Part shown: one piece after another, positions 5,814 to 12,534 of the stretch
Layout: each line of letters opens with the position of its first letter
Numbering within the stretch: the first letter of the stretch is position 1
The notes under the pieces: generated by a model
Database searches by the model: none
Seen by the model: only the letters and a program-made list of their open reading frames with translations
What the model was told of the DNA's origin: nothing
From: Candidatus Dadabacteria bacterium
GTDB lineage: Bacteria > Desulfobacterota_D > UBA1144 > Nemesobacterales > JADFKM01
DNA length: 12,941 nucleotides
Reading direction: 5' to 3'
NCBI GenBank assembly: GCA_022564935.1
Contig: JADFKM010000058.1
Location: 1 to 12,941, forward strand
Made by a program: the position numbers and the translations under genes

Positions 5814-8185
5814 GTTTGTTCCTCTACAAATACCGCATCCTTCCCGTTGCTTTAGGGTTTATTCTCGGAATACTCATAACGGAGTACAGCGGGTGGAGAT
5901 GGGCGGCGGTAATACTGCTTTGCCCCGTTCTTGGGGCTTTGATCCTTTATAGGCCCAATCTCTCGTTCCTGCTGTTCATACCGATCGGAATTGTGGTGGG
6001 GACTAAACCGCCACTGCCGGATAATCACATACGAAACTATGTGGATGGGCGTATAAACATCGAGGGAGTGCTGTACTCCTCTCCACAGAGCAGGGTGGTG
6101 GGGAGCAGGTTGTTTATCGATGTGGACAGGGTATTTGTAGAGGGGATTGAAAGACAGGTTTCGGGGAAGGTTGTCGTCGCAACCACCGAGAGCATAAAGG
6201 GGCTTGTCAGGGGAGACAGGGTCAGGGTTATAAACCCGAGACTCCGCCGGGTGGGTTCTTATAAAAACCCGGGCGGAGTCGATATTAAAACCCGCATGGA
6301 AAGGCGGGGGATTTACGTCAGGGGTTATGTAGAGGGAGCGGAGTCCATCATATTCTTCGGCAAAAGCCGGTCGTACAGTTCTGCGCTCCATGTGATAGAC
6401 GGGTTGAGGTTGGGGTTTGCCGATTTCATCAGAAAAAACACTTCAATGCCTGGGAACGAGCTGCTAGCCGCCATCACCGTGGGAGATAAATGGGGGATAC
6501 CGCCTGAAGTAAGGGAACGCTTTTCAAGGGTTGGGGTGGCCCATTTGCTGGCAATCTCTGGACTTCACCTGGCCGCTATCGGGTTTTCGTTCTATTTCCT
6601 TGTCAAATGGCTGATGAAAAGGTCTGAATACCTGCTATTGAAGTTCCTGGTTCCAAGGTTAGCCGCTGCTCTCACCATAGCGCCCCTGGTTTTCTACCTG
6701 CTCGTGGCTGGGTTCGCGACCCCCGTGACAAGGGCATTTATAATGGCCGTAATTTTTTTGATAGCGGTTATTGCTGGAAAACAGTCCTCGAGGATAAACA
6801 TACTCTCTTTAAGCGCACTTGTGATACTGCTGCTGCATCCTGAGGCTCTTTTTGAGATTTCGTTTCAACTGTCGTTCATCTCTGTGCTGGGGATAATACT
6901 GATTCACAAACTAACCCCGTTCAAGACAGCCACGTTCAAGGGTAAGGTTATTAGCTCTGCAAAGACAACCGTTGGGGCTGGCTTTATGACTCTGCCCATT
7001 ATCATTAACACCTTCGGACTTATTCCTGTTCTCTCAATCCCGGCTAATCTTGTTTTTATACCTCTGGTCGGATTTTTCATTGTACCTATGGGAATGCTGT
7101 CTTTCCTTGTGTTTTTGCTCTCCGATTCCCTCTCCTTACCGCTGATAAAGATCACCATGGCGGGGGTGAATATCCTCATGTGGGGAGTCGAGGGCATATC
7201 CGGTCTGTCTCTCTCGGCTTTCACCCTGCCCAGGCTAAGCGCGCTGAGCTGGGCGCTTTATGGATTGAGCGTGGTTAATTTCATCTTGATCGGGTTTAAT
7301 CGCAGGTTTAGATACACGCTCCCCGTTACACTGGCTTGTTTCTTCACATTTTTGTTCTGGAGCCCGTTTGGAGGAGGAGGTAATTCTAACCTGAGGGTTC
7401 ATTTTCTGGATGCCGGACAGAGGAATATGCTCGTGGCCGAGCTGCCCGGGGGCAGGTCGCTGGCTCTTGACGGAGGCCGGTCGCGCAGGGGAGACAGCGG
7501 ATATATCGAAAGGGCGGTCTTGACCCCATTCCTTCTCAATTTGGGCCTGACGAAGATCGACTACCTATTCATGAGCTCGGTTGGAGAGGGTCATCGCGAG
7601 GGGATGAAATATTTGCTTAAGAAGATTAAGCTGGATGTGATGTTTACCCCCGGGCAAAAGCTTGATGGGGCTCTGTGGGAGATGATTCGCAGCGGCAGGT
7701 TCAGACACATAGATATGAGAACTCAGATGGAGCCCCTGGAGATTGGAGGTGTGCGAGTTGAGGTCTTTCAGCTAAACGGTATGGGAGAATCACGTACACG
7801 TGGAGACTCATACCCGATTGCGTTGAAGTTAAGTTTTAAAAAAGTAGCGGTCTTATTTACAGATGTCGGCGCTAAAGACGCTCCTATACTGCGGGAATTT
7901 GCCCGCTCTTACCCCGATAGGCTCAAATCTCGTGTGGTCTATGTCCCTGGATTAATTGAGAATGAAGAATATTATCAGGAGTTTTTACGTGCCGTGTCCC
8001 CTGAGATTGTAGTAACAAACGTAGCAGGTGGTAAAAGACAATCACCTAAAAAGATAGTATTAGAAGGCACTACTAAACCCCTCAGGGTATTAGAAACGAG
8101 CCGCAGCGGGTCGATAACTGTTGAAACTGACGGGACTCGTTTATGGCTGAGGACCTTTGTGGATGAAACGGAGGATATTATATAG
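5810..8185 (+). CDS. comEC: ComEC/Rec2-family DNA internalization channel
   Basis: Polytopic inner-membrane protein expected to form the channel that passes single-stranded DNA into the cytoplasm during natural transformation. Length of 791 residues is typical. Order of parts: N-terminal helices and a soluble OB-like region (about residues 1-200) with the conserved NPGGVDIKTRMERRGI; the Competence domain (about 215-510) with LLAAITVGDKWGIP, VGVAHLLAISGLHLAAIG, and VTRAFIMAVIF followed by many membrane helices; and a C-terminal metallo-beta-lactamase-like domain from about residue 526 (VHFLDAGQRN). That last domain is degenerate: the HxDxDH metal motif reads SVGEGH (590-595) and the HHGS region reads GLIE, so nuclease activity is unlikely. 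The start overlaps the ispF stop by ATGA, with GGGAGA upstream, so translation is probably coupled. The last ~250 bases are noticeably more AT-rich than the rest. Confidence 0.94.
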   Translation: MSLFLYKYRILPVALGFILGILITEYSGWRWAAVILLCPVLGALILYRPNLSFLLFIPIGIVVGTKPPLPDNHIRNYVDGRINIEGVLYSSPQSRVVGSRLFIDVDRVFVEGIERQVSGKVVVATTESIKGLVRGDRVRVINPRLRRVGSYKNPGGVDIKTRMERRGIYVRGYVEGAESIIFFGKSRSYSSALHVIDGLRLGFADFIRKNTSMPGNELLAAITVGDKWGIPPEVRERFSRVGVAHLLAISGLHLAAIGFSFYFLVKWLMKRSEYLLLKFLVPRLAAALTIAPLVFYLLVAGFATPVTRAFIMAVIFLIAVIAGKQSSRINILSLSALVILLLHPEALFEISFQLSFISVLGIILIHKLTPFKTATFKGKVISSAKTTVGAGFMTLPIIINTFGLIPVLSIPANLVFIPLVGFFIVPMGMLSFLVFLLSDSLSLPLIKITMAGVNILMWGVEGISGLSLSAFTLPRLSALSWALYGLSVVNFILIGFNRRFRYTLPVTLACFFTFLFWSPFGGGGNSNLRVHFLDAGQRNMLVAELPGGRSLALDGGRSRRGDSGYIERAVLTPFLLNLGLTKIDYLFMSSVGEGHREGMKYLLKKIKLDVMFTPGQKLDGALWEMIRSGRFRHIDMRTQMEPLEIGGVRVEVFQLNGMGESRTRGDSYPIALKLSFKKVAVLFTDVGAKDAPILREFARSYPDRLKSRVVYVPGLIENEEYYQEFLRAVSPEIVVTNVAGGKRQSPKKIVLEGTTKPLRVLETSRSGSITVETDGTRLWLRTFVDETEDII

Positions 8186-8191
8186 TACAAT
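8186..8191 (+). promoter_or_regulatory. Possible -10 box just before the NTF2-like gene
   Basis: TACAAT (8186-8191) ends 6 bases before the ATG at 8198, the distance expected if transcription starts at the ATG. No good -35 is seen upstream (ATGAAA at 8163-8168 is the best, at 17 bases). The gene may equally be read through from comEC. Confidence 0.25.
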
Positions 8192-8197
8192 GAAGCT

Positions 8198-8668
8198 ATG
8201 AAAAAACTGATTCCTGTAATAATAATTGCCGCCGTTTTAGTATATTTTTTCTTCCCCTCCGGGGATGACCCTTCTGAGATTGAGGCCGTTGTGAAGAAAA
8301 CAATAGCGGCAGGTAAGAAGAAGGACTTGGACGGGGTGATGGACAGCTTTTCGCGCCGATACAAAGACGAGTATGGCTTGAATTACGTTGTGGTCAAAAA
8401 AATAATGAAAAATGTTTTTTCTAAGTACGACAGCTTTGACGGGGATTTCTTCGACTTGACGGCTTCAATAGGGAAGTCTGAAGACGGCGAAAAACAGGCC
8501 GTCGCCAATTTTAACATCTACATCAGCGGTTCGAAGTCCGAGATACCCGTGGCAATCCTCGGAACCGCCAATTCCCCTGAAAACATCACCGTCACATTCC
8601 GTAAATCGAAGCTCGGGGGGTGGAAGATCGTCTCCGTGGAAGGGGTCGAGTTCGAAGAGGGTTTCTGA
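8198..8668 (+). CDS. Small membrane-anchored NTF2-like protein
   Basis: A 156-residue protein with one N-terminal hydrophobic segment (residues 4-19, KLIPVIIIAAVLVYFFFP) that is either an uncleaved anchor or a signal peptide without a clear cleavage site. The rest, starting with an amphipathic helix (SEIEAVVKKTIAAGKKKDLDGVMDSFS), then RRYKDEYG, alternating beta strands and a closing GGWKIVSVEGVEFEE, has the order of an NTF2/SnoaL-like fold: helices that line a pocket followed by a curved sheet with a terminal W-x-I strand. Such domains are often ligand- or partner-binding and not catalytic. No family-specific catalytic residues are recognised, so no function is given. It begins 12 bases after comEC. 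No Shine-Dalgarno lies at the normal distance; GGAGG at 8170-8174 is 23 bases away. Confidence 0.75.
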   Translation: MKKLIPVIIIAAVLVYFFFPSGDDPSEIEAVVKKTIAAGKKKDLDGVMDSFSRRYKDEYGLNYVVVKKIMKNVFSKYDSFDGDFFDLTASIGKSEDGEKQAVANFNIYISGSKSEIPVAILGTANSPENITVTFRKSKLGGWKIVSVEGVEFEEGF

Positions 8669-8754
8669 GCGCGCGGGCAGGGCGGGGTTAAACGGGGTCG
8701 TGTAGTGTCACAACCACTTTAAAAGTTCAGCAGCTCAAAAACCCCTGGTAATTT

Positions 8755-9549
8755 TCAGATTGGAGGATAGGGATTCCGGGGTAATAAGTTGTTCTCATCC
8801 CTGAGTTTTGCGTGGATAAAATCGTTCAGGACTTCAATATCGGAGTTCTGTGCTTCCTCGACCGTGCCGACGAAAATAATTTGGCCATCGTGAAGGAACG
8901 CAATTCTATCTGACACTACGAAGGCGCATTTTACATCGTGAGTTATGATCACCCCCGTTACCCCGAACTTTTGCTGCATGTCCTGGATAAGCTTGTTAAT
9001 CCTGCTTATGTTGGGAGGGTCAAGGCCTGTGGTCGGCTCGTCGTACAGGAGTATCTCCGGGTTCATGGCTATTGCCCTTGCAAGTCCGACTCTTTTCTTC
9101 ATGCCGCCGCTCAGTTCGGAGGGCATTATGTCCTCTATTCCGCTGAGGCCTACAAGCTCCAAGTTCATTGCGACGACTTCGTTTATCCTTTGCTGTGTGT
9201 AGTCTGTATGCTCCAGGAGTGGGTAGGCGATGTTCCCGGCCACAGTGAGCGAGTCGAAAAGGGCAGAGCCCTGAAAGAGCATCCCCATTTTCTTTCTGAT
9301 TCTGATAAGCTCGGTCTCGTCCATCTGCACTACGTCTTCGCCGTCGATAAGCAGCCTGCCGCTGTCGGGTCGTATCAGGCCTGTGATCTCCTTGAGCAGC
9401 ACGCTCTTTCCCGTCCCGCTTCCCCCAAGCACCGTGATGCTCTCGCCCTTTTTGATGGAAAGGTTAAGCCCGCGATGAACGTGCTTCGAGTCGAACGACT
9501 TATGTACGTCTATGATTTCTATTACGTGGTTATTGTTCGCAGTATCCAT
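8755..9549 (-). CDS. mlaF: MlaF-type ABC transporter ATP-binding protein
   Basis: Cytoplasmic ATPase of a MCE/Mla-type transporter that moves phospholipids between the two membranes of a Gram-negative envelope. All ABC motifs are present and intact: Walker A GGSGTGKS (residues 42-49), Q-loop Q93, signature LSGGMKKR (146-153), Walker B ILLYDEPTTGLD (166-177) with catalytic E171, and switch H204 in THD. The stretch FQGSALFDSLTVAGNIAYPL (92-111) and the use of GGM in the signature are the MlaF subgroup pattern. Length 264 is normal. The usual partners, permease MlaE and substrate-binding MlaD, are not next to it: downstream is a convergent unrelated gene and upstream a divergent one. It may act with subunits encoded elsewhere. 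The ATG start at 9549 has only a weak GGACGG before it. Confidence 0.9.
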   Translation of the reverse strand: MDTANNNHVIEIIDVHKSFDSKHVHRGLNLSIKKGESITVLGGSGTGKSVLLKEITGLIRPDSGRLLIDGEDVVQMDETELIRIRKKMGMLFQGSALFDSLTVAGNIAYPLLEHTDYTQQRINEVVAMNLELVGLSGIEDIMPSELSGGMKKRVGLARAIAMNPEILLYDEPTTGLDPPNISRINKLIQDMQQKFGVTGVIITHDVKCAFVVSDRIAFLHDGQIIFVGTVEEAQNSDIEVLNDFIHAKLRDENNLLPRNPYPPI

Positions 9550-9885
9550 AGTTACCGTCCGACGCTAACGCCCTTAGCCTTTAACAGTTTAGACGCTCTA
9601 TTGTACCTGAAGAGGCGCTTTTTAATTATAATGCGTGATTTAAGGAAAAGGACGTAGCATGCCCTGTCCCTCGAAGCTTGACTGTTGCAACGAGGGTTCA
9701 CCCCGGAGCCGCATGTGCCCCGGGCGCTGATTTCATGACCGATTGCCTTTGAACGAGGCCTATTGAATAATAAAATTGAGCGGGAATTATGGCTGGCAGC
9801 GGGAAAAACTTTGGGGCGTGGCGAGATGACTGAACTCGGAAAACAAATGACGACAGCCCTGATTAGCAACGGCGGAGAGGGAGTT
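9550..9885. other. Divergent spacer between mlaF and the Mut7-C gene
   Basis: About 210 to 336 bases, depending on the start of the + strand gene. ATTATAAT (9625-9632) contains overlapping -10 boxes on both strands (TATAAT at 9627-9632 on + and 9630-9625 on -), so it could serve divergent transcription. No strong -35 is seen on either side; TTGTAC (9601-9606) on + is 20 bases away. The stretch 9763-9885 is open in frame with the next gene but does not resemble its domain. No other gene is seen. Confidence 0.3.
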
Positions 9886-10635
9886 TTGAGGGAGCACGAA
9901 GCGTATTTCCGCTTTTACGAGGAGCTTAACGATTTCCTCCCCCCGGACAAACTCAAAAGGTCGTTCCCTTACCGCTTCAACGGCAACCCTTCAATCAAAG
10001 ATGCGATCGAAGCAATAGGAGTGCCCCACCCTGAAGTCGAGATGATTCTCGTAAACGGTGCCTCAGTTGGGTTCGAATACCATTTACGCAATTATGACCG
10101 TGTATCGGTTTATCCGGTGTTTGAAACGATCGACGTATCGCCGCTGCTCAAGATCAGGGAAAAGCCGCTTAGAAGAAACGCGTTTGTGCTTGACGTCCAT
10201 TTGGGAAAACTGGCGCGGATGCTCCGTATGCTTGGGTTTGATGCTCTATATAGGAATGATTACAAAGACCGTGAAATTATAGATTTAGCGGTCAAAGAGC
10301 AGCGGGTCGTTTTGACAAGAGACCGTCGCTTATTACGCGTGAAAGTGATAACACATGGGTATTGGGTCAGGTCTACAGACCCCGAAACGCAAGCAAGAGA
10401 AGCGCTTAGAAGGTTTGACCTTTCTTCACAAATAAAGCCCTTTCATAGATGCATGGTGTGTAATGGAGAAATAATAGCAATTGAGAAAAGCGCAGTCTTG
10501 AACCAGCTTGAACCTCTTACAGTTAGGTATTATGACGAATTTTACAGATGCGTAGATTGCAATAAGATTTATTGGAGAGGCTCACACTATCAAAGGATGA
10601 TAGATAGAATCGATAGATTAAAAGCAAACAGTTGA
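9886..10635 (+). CDS. Ubiquitin-like / Mut7-C PIN-like RNase / zinc-ribbon protein
   Basis: Predicted cytoplasmic RNA-cleaving protein of the Mut7-C family. Residues about 5-80 (AYFRFYEELNDFLP to VYPVF, including VEMILVNGASVGF) match the N-terminal ubiquitin-like (ThiS/MoaD-like) domain often fused to Mut7-C. The PIN-like Mut7-C domain runs from about 98: FVLDVHLGKLARMLRMLGFD with acidic D103, D128 in KDREIIDLA, and VVLTRDRRLL with D146, the acids expected of the metal centre. A C-terminal zinc ribbon has C189-x2-C192 and C222-x2-C225. The frame is open back to TTG 9763, but TTG 9886 is preferred: GGAG (9874-9877) lies 8 bases upstream and the domain begins directly after it, giving 249 residues. 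The substrate is unknown. The first half is GC-rich, the last 400 bases more AT-rich. Confidence 0.87.
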   Translation: MREHEAYFRFYEELNDFLPPDKLKRSFPYRFNGNPSIKDAIEAIGVPHPEVEMILVNGASVGFEYHLRNYDRVSVYPVFETIDVSPLLKIREKPLRRNAFVLDVHLGKLARMLRMLGFDALYRNDYKDREIIDLAVKEQRVVLTRDRRLLRVKVITHGYWVRSTDPETQAREALRRFDLSSQIKPFHRCMVCNGEIIAIEKSAVLNQLEPLTVRYYDEFYRCVDCNKIYWRGSHYQRMIDRIDRLKANS

Positions 10636-10709
10636 ACTTCAGTGCCAATAGTTGACTGCGGTTCTATTCAACTCACCTTCTCCCCGTTAAACGCCCAATA
10701 TAAATTATA

Positions 10710-10719
10710 CCCCCCCCCC
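10710..10719 (+). repeat. Ten-base C homopolymer
   Basis: A run of ten C between the Mut7-C and superoxide dismutase genes, directly after an AT-rich TATAAATTATA stretch. Such tracts slip during replication and are also prone to sequencing error. Confidence 0.8.
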
Positions 10720-10758
10720 GGATAAGCACAGAGGGTGGGTGAATACTGAAAAGACGGT

Positions 10759-10786
10759 TTGCCGAGGTGCCCTCGCTTGTTATATT
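10759..10786 (+). promoter_or_regulatory. Possible second promoter upstream of the superoxide dismutase gene
   Basis: TTGCCG (10759-10764) and TATATT (10781-10786, five of six) are 16 bases apart. The spacer contains a short hairpin (CGAGG 10763-10767, CCTCG 10771-10775). Much weaker than the consensus promoter 80 bases downstream. Confidence 0.25.
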
Positions 10787-10838
10787 AAGTGGGAATAACG
10801 TCCCTTGTCTTCTCCGGCTATCCCCCTTTTCAACTGCT

Positions 10839-10867
10839 TTGACACTCTATACCAACATAGTTATAAT
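10839..10867 (+). promoter_or_regulatory. Perfect-consensus sigma70 promoter of the superoxide dismutase gene
   Basis: TTGACA (10839-10844) and TATAAT (10862-10867) are both exact consensus hexamers with the ideal 17-base spacer. Transcription should start near 10874, giving a leader of about 50 bases. A dyad ATACC-GCGAG-GGTAT (10872-10886) lies over the expected start and could be an operator or a leader hairpin. Confidence 0.85.
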
Positions 10868-10924
10868 GGGAATACCGCGAGGGTATAAGGTTAATTCCTC
10901 GTTGGTTGTGAGCGGAGGATGTAG

Positions 10925-11698
10925 ATGAGTGACGAGCCGGAATGGTCTTGCGACATTGACCAGCGAAGGAGAGAGCTTCTGAAGCTCGGGCTTTATTCGT
11001 TGCCCTTCATGCTTTTTTCTGCTCAAGGATTAAACCAAGCGTTTGCAAAAGTACCAAGAGATAAAACCACAAATAAAGGAGGAAAAGTTATGGCTTTTGA
11101 ATTACTCGCGCTGCCTTATTCCTATGACGCCTTAGAGCCTCATATCGATGCGAGGACGATGGAGATACATTACGGCAAACACCACAGGGGATATGTTGAC
11201 AAGCTCAACGCCGCCCTGGAAGGCCATTCGGGCCTTCTGACCAAAAGGGTCGAAGATTTGCTCAAGAACATAAATTCGCTCCCTGAGGACATTCGCACCG
11301 CCGTGCGCAACAACGGCGGCGGACACGCCAACCACACCCTTTTCTGGGCCGTGATGGGCCCCGGTGGAGGAGGCGAGCCGAGTGGAGAGCTTGCCGACGC
11401 CATTAACTCTGCGTTCGGGAGCTTCGGCGATTTCAAGGAGCTGTTTTCAACCACTGCGGCCGGTCGCTTCGGGAGCGGTTGGGGCTGGCTCGTGGTTGAC
11501 GGCGGCAATCTTGCCGTGACGTCCACCCCCAATCAGGACAACCCAATATCCCAGGGACAGACCCCCGTTCTCGGCCTCGACGTATGGGAGCACGCGTATT
11601 ACCTGAACTACCAGAACCGACGCCCCGACTACATTGCGGCGTGGTGGAACGTGGTCAACTGGGAGCAGGTTGCAAGCAACTACGCCTCTGCAAAGTAG
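10925..11698 (+). CDS. sodA: Superoxide dismutase (Mn/Fe family), with N-terminal Tat-like extension
   Basis: Converts superoxide to oxygen and hydrogen peroxide. From residue 56 on, [20 protein letters not shown], this is a normal Fe/Mn enzyme with metal ligands H82, H137, D219 and H223 (27, 82, 164 and 168 if counted from M56). [11 protein letters not shown] and [18 protein letters not shown] favour the Mn type. Before it lie 55 residues with QRRRELLK (13-20), a hydrophobic stretch [16 protein letters not shown], and a possible AFA cleavage site after residue 41: a twin-arginine export signal pattern. The upstream ATG has GGAGG at 10914-10918; the internal ATG at 11090 has AGGAGG at 11077-11082, also ideally spaced. 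So both a 257-residue exported and a 202-residue cytoplasmic form seem possible. The gene is alone, with its own promoter and terminator. Confidence 0.93.
   Translation: MSDEPEWSCDIDQRRRELLKLGLYSLPFMLFSAQGLNQAFAKVPRDKTTNKGGKVMAFELLALPYSYDALEPHIDARTMEIHYGKHHRGYVDKLNAALEGHSGLLTKRVEDLLKNINSLPEDIRTAVRNNGGGHANHTLFWAVMGPGGGGEPSGELADAINSAFGSFGDFKELFSTTAAGRFGSGWGWLVVDGGNLAVTSTPNQDNPISQGQTPVLGLDVWEHAYYLNYQNRRPDYIAAWWNVVNWEQVASNYASAK
11077..11092 (+). promoter_or_regulatory. Internal Shine-Dalgarno and ATG within the superoxide dismutase gene
   Basis: AGGAGG (11077-11082) followed after 7 bases by ATG (11090-11092), in frame with the long form. It is at least as strong as the Shine-Dalgarno of the upstream start and falls exactly at the conventional start of the enzyme domain. 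Confidence 0.7.
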
Positions 11699-11720
11699 GA
11701 GGTATTCCGAGTTTGAAAAC

Positions 11721-11772
11721 AAGCGGCGGCCCTGATGCCGGATTTATTAAAGCACTGGTTCGCCGCTTTTTT
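11721..11772 (+). terminator. Intrinsic terminator after the superoxide dismutase gene
   Basis: AAGCGGCG (11721-11728) and CGCCGCTT (11761-11768) form a perfect 8-bp GC-rich stem, extendable by flanking AAAC/GTTT, and a T-run (11767-11772) follows directly. The loop is long (32 bases). It begins 22 bases after the stop codon. Confidence 0.6.
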
Positions 11773-12018
11773 GTTTCCGGTGGTCTTGCGGAAATTCCCT
11801 TCAAATAATTAGCTGCGGCTAAAGCCCATCAATACCTTTTGGCATAGTATGTGTAAATGGCTGCCTCTATGCTGCTATGAGTAAAACACGTTGTCTTTTA
11901 TATGCAGTCGTTGTACTTTCCCCCATTTGAGCGGAAGAGACTGTAGGGTACAATTTGAATCTCTTCGGTTTAAGAAATGCCCGTATTTGTAGACGGACAT
12001 TTGGACTGAGATGCGATC
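11773..12018 (+). other. Spacer before fxsA
   Basis: About 245 bases without a credible gene. It contains an inverted repeat GCATAG (11842-11847) and CTATGC (11867-11872), and the candidate fxsA promoter at 11927-11954. Nothing else is recognised. Confidence 0.4.
11927..11954 (+). promoter_or_regulatory. Candidate promoter for fxsA
   Basis: TTGAGC (11927-11932, four of six) and TACAAT (11949-11954, five of six) are 16 bases apart, about 65 bases before the fxsA ATG. Confidence 0.4.
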
Positions 12019-12417
12019 ATGTTTTCTAAACTGGTTTTGCTTTTCGTCGGGGTGCCGCTTCTGGAGCTATTTATCCTGGTAAAGCTCGGCGGCGCTATAG
12101 GGATTTGGCCCACTATTGGGATAGTGCTGGTCACGGGTGTGCTTGGGGCTTCGGTTGCGCGTTATGAGGGTCTGCGGGTTTTAAATCGCATAAACGATGA
12201 GCTGCGGTACGGCAGAATGCCAGCCGAGGAGCTGTTCGACGGGTTGTTGATCCTGATAGGGGGCATCGTGCTACTGACACCCGGGCTTCTAACGGACCTT
12301 TTTGGATTCTCCCTTCTTGTCCCCGTTACAAGGCGGATGTACAAAGAATGGTTGAGGAGGAGATTCGATAATATGATTCGCTCGGGGGAAACGAGGTTTA
12401 CATACATCATTCGCTGA
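12019..12417 (+). CDS. fxsA: FxsA-family membrane protein
   Basis: Small inner-membrane protein of 132 residues. FxsA was named in E. coli because overproducing it suppresses phage T7 exclusion by the F plasmid; its normal role is not established. The sequence matches the family along its length: FVGVPLLELFILVKLGGAIGIWPTIGIVLVTGVLGASVAR (a first hydrophobic hairpin of two helices), a conserved middle RYGRMPAEELFDGLLILIGGIVLLTPGLLTDLFG (third hydrophobic segment with the LTPG-x-LTD motif), and a basic C-terminal tail (RRMYKEWLRRRFD) that should lie in the cytoplasm. The start is ATG 12019, with only a weak Shine-Dalgarno-like GGACTGAGATG context. It is convergent with the following gene and not in an operon here. 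Confidence 0.94.
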   Translation: MFSKLVLLFVGVPLLELFILVKLGGAIGIWPTIGIVLVTGVLGASVARYEGLRVLNRINDELRYGRMPAEELFDGLLILIGGIVLLTPGLLTDLFGFSLLVPVTRRMYKEWLRRRFDNMIRSGETRFTYIIR

Positions 12418-12493
12418 CTGGGGTGATTCGCTCAAGGTAGATAAACGATTCGACTGTCGTAGGTATGATAGAGGGTAGTTGTCGTAATGGTTT

Positions 12494-12517
12494 AAGCGAG
12501 CCTTGTTTGGGCTGCTT
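12494..12517. terminator. Weak hairpin between convergent fxsA and PEGA genes
   Basis: AAGC-G-AGCC (12494-12502) pairs with GGCTGCTT (12510-12517) as an 8-bp stem with one bulged G and a 7-base loop. There is no clear T-run on either strand, so it is only a candidate bidirectional terminator. Confidence 0.3.
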
Positions 12518-12534
12518 ACGGGCGGGAGCTGAAT

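Noticed and set aside
5852-6391. A 179-codon open frame on the - strand inside comEC
   Set aside because: Antisense shadow of a conserved comEC region, with low-complexity, Pro/Arg-rich product and no family likeness.
8669-8754. Bidirectional terminator between the NTF2-like gene and mlaF
   Set aside because: Only short, poorly matched stems (for example AGTG/CACT) are found and none is followed by a clear T-run.
8938-9657. A 239-codon open frame on the + strand opposite mlaF
   Set aside because: It lies wholly across a well-supported ABC ATPase gene, resembles no family, and is the kind of long antisense frame that GC-rich codon bias produces.
11584-11808. A 74-codon open frame overlapping the end of sodA
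   Set aside because: Out-of-frame shadow of the conserved sod C-terminus that runs through the terminator hairpin.
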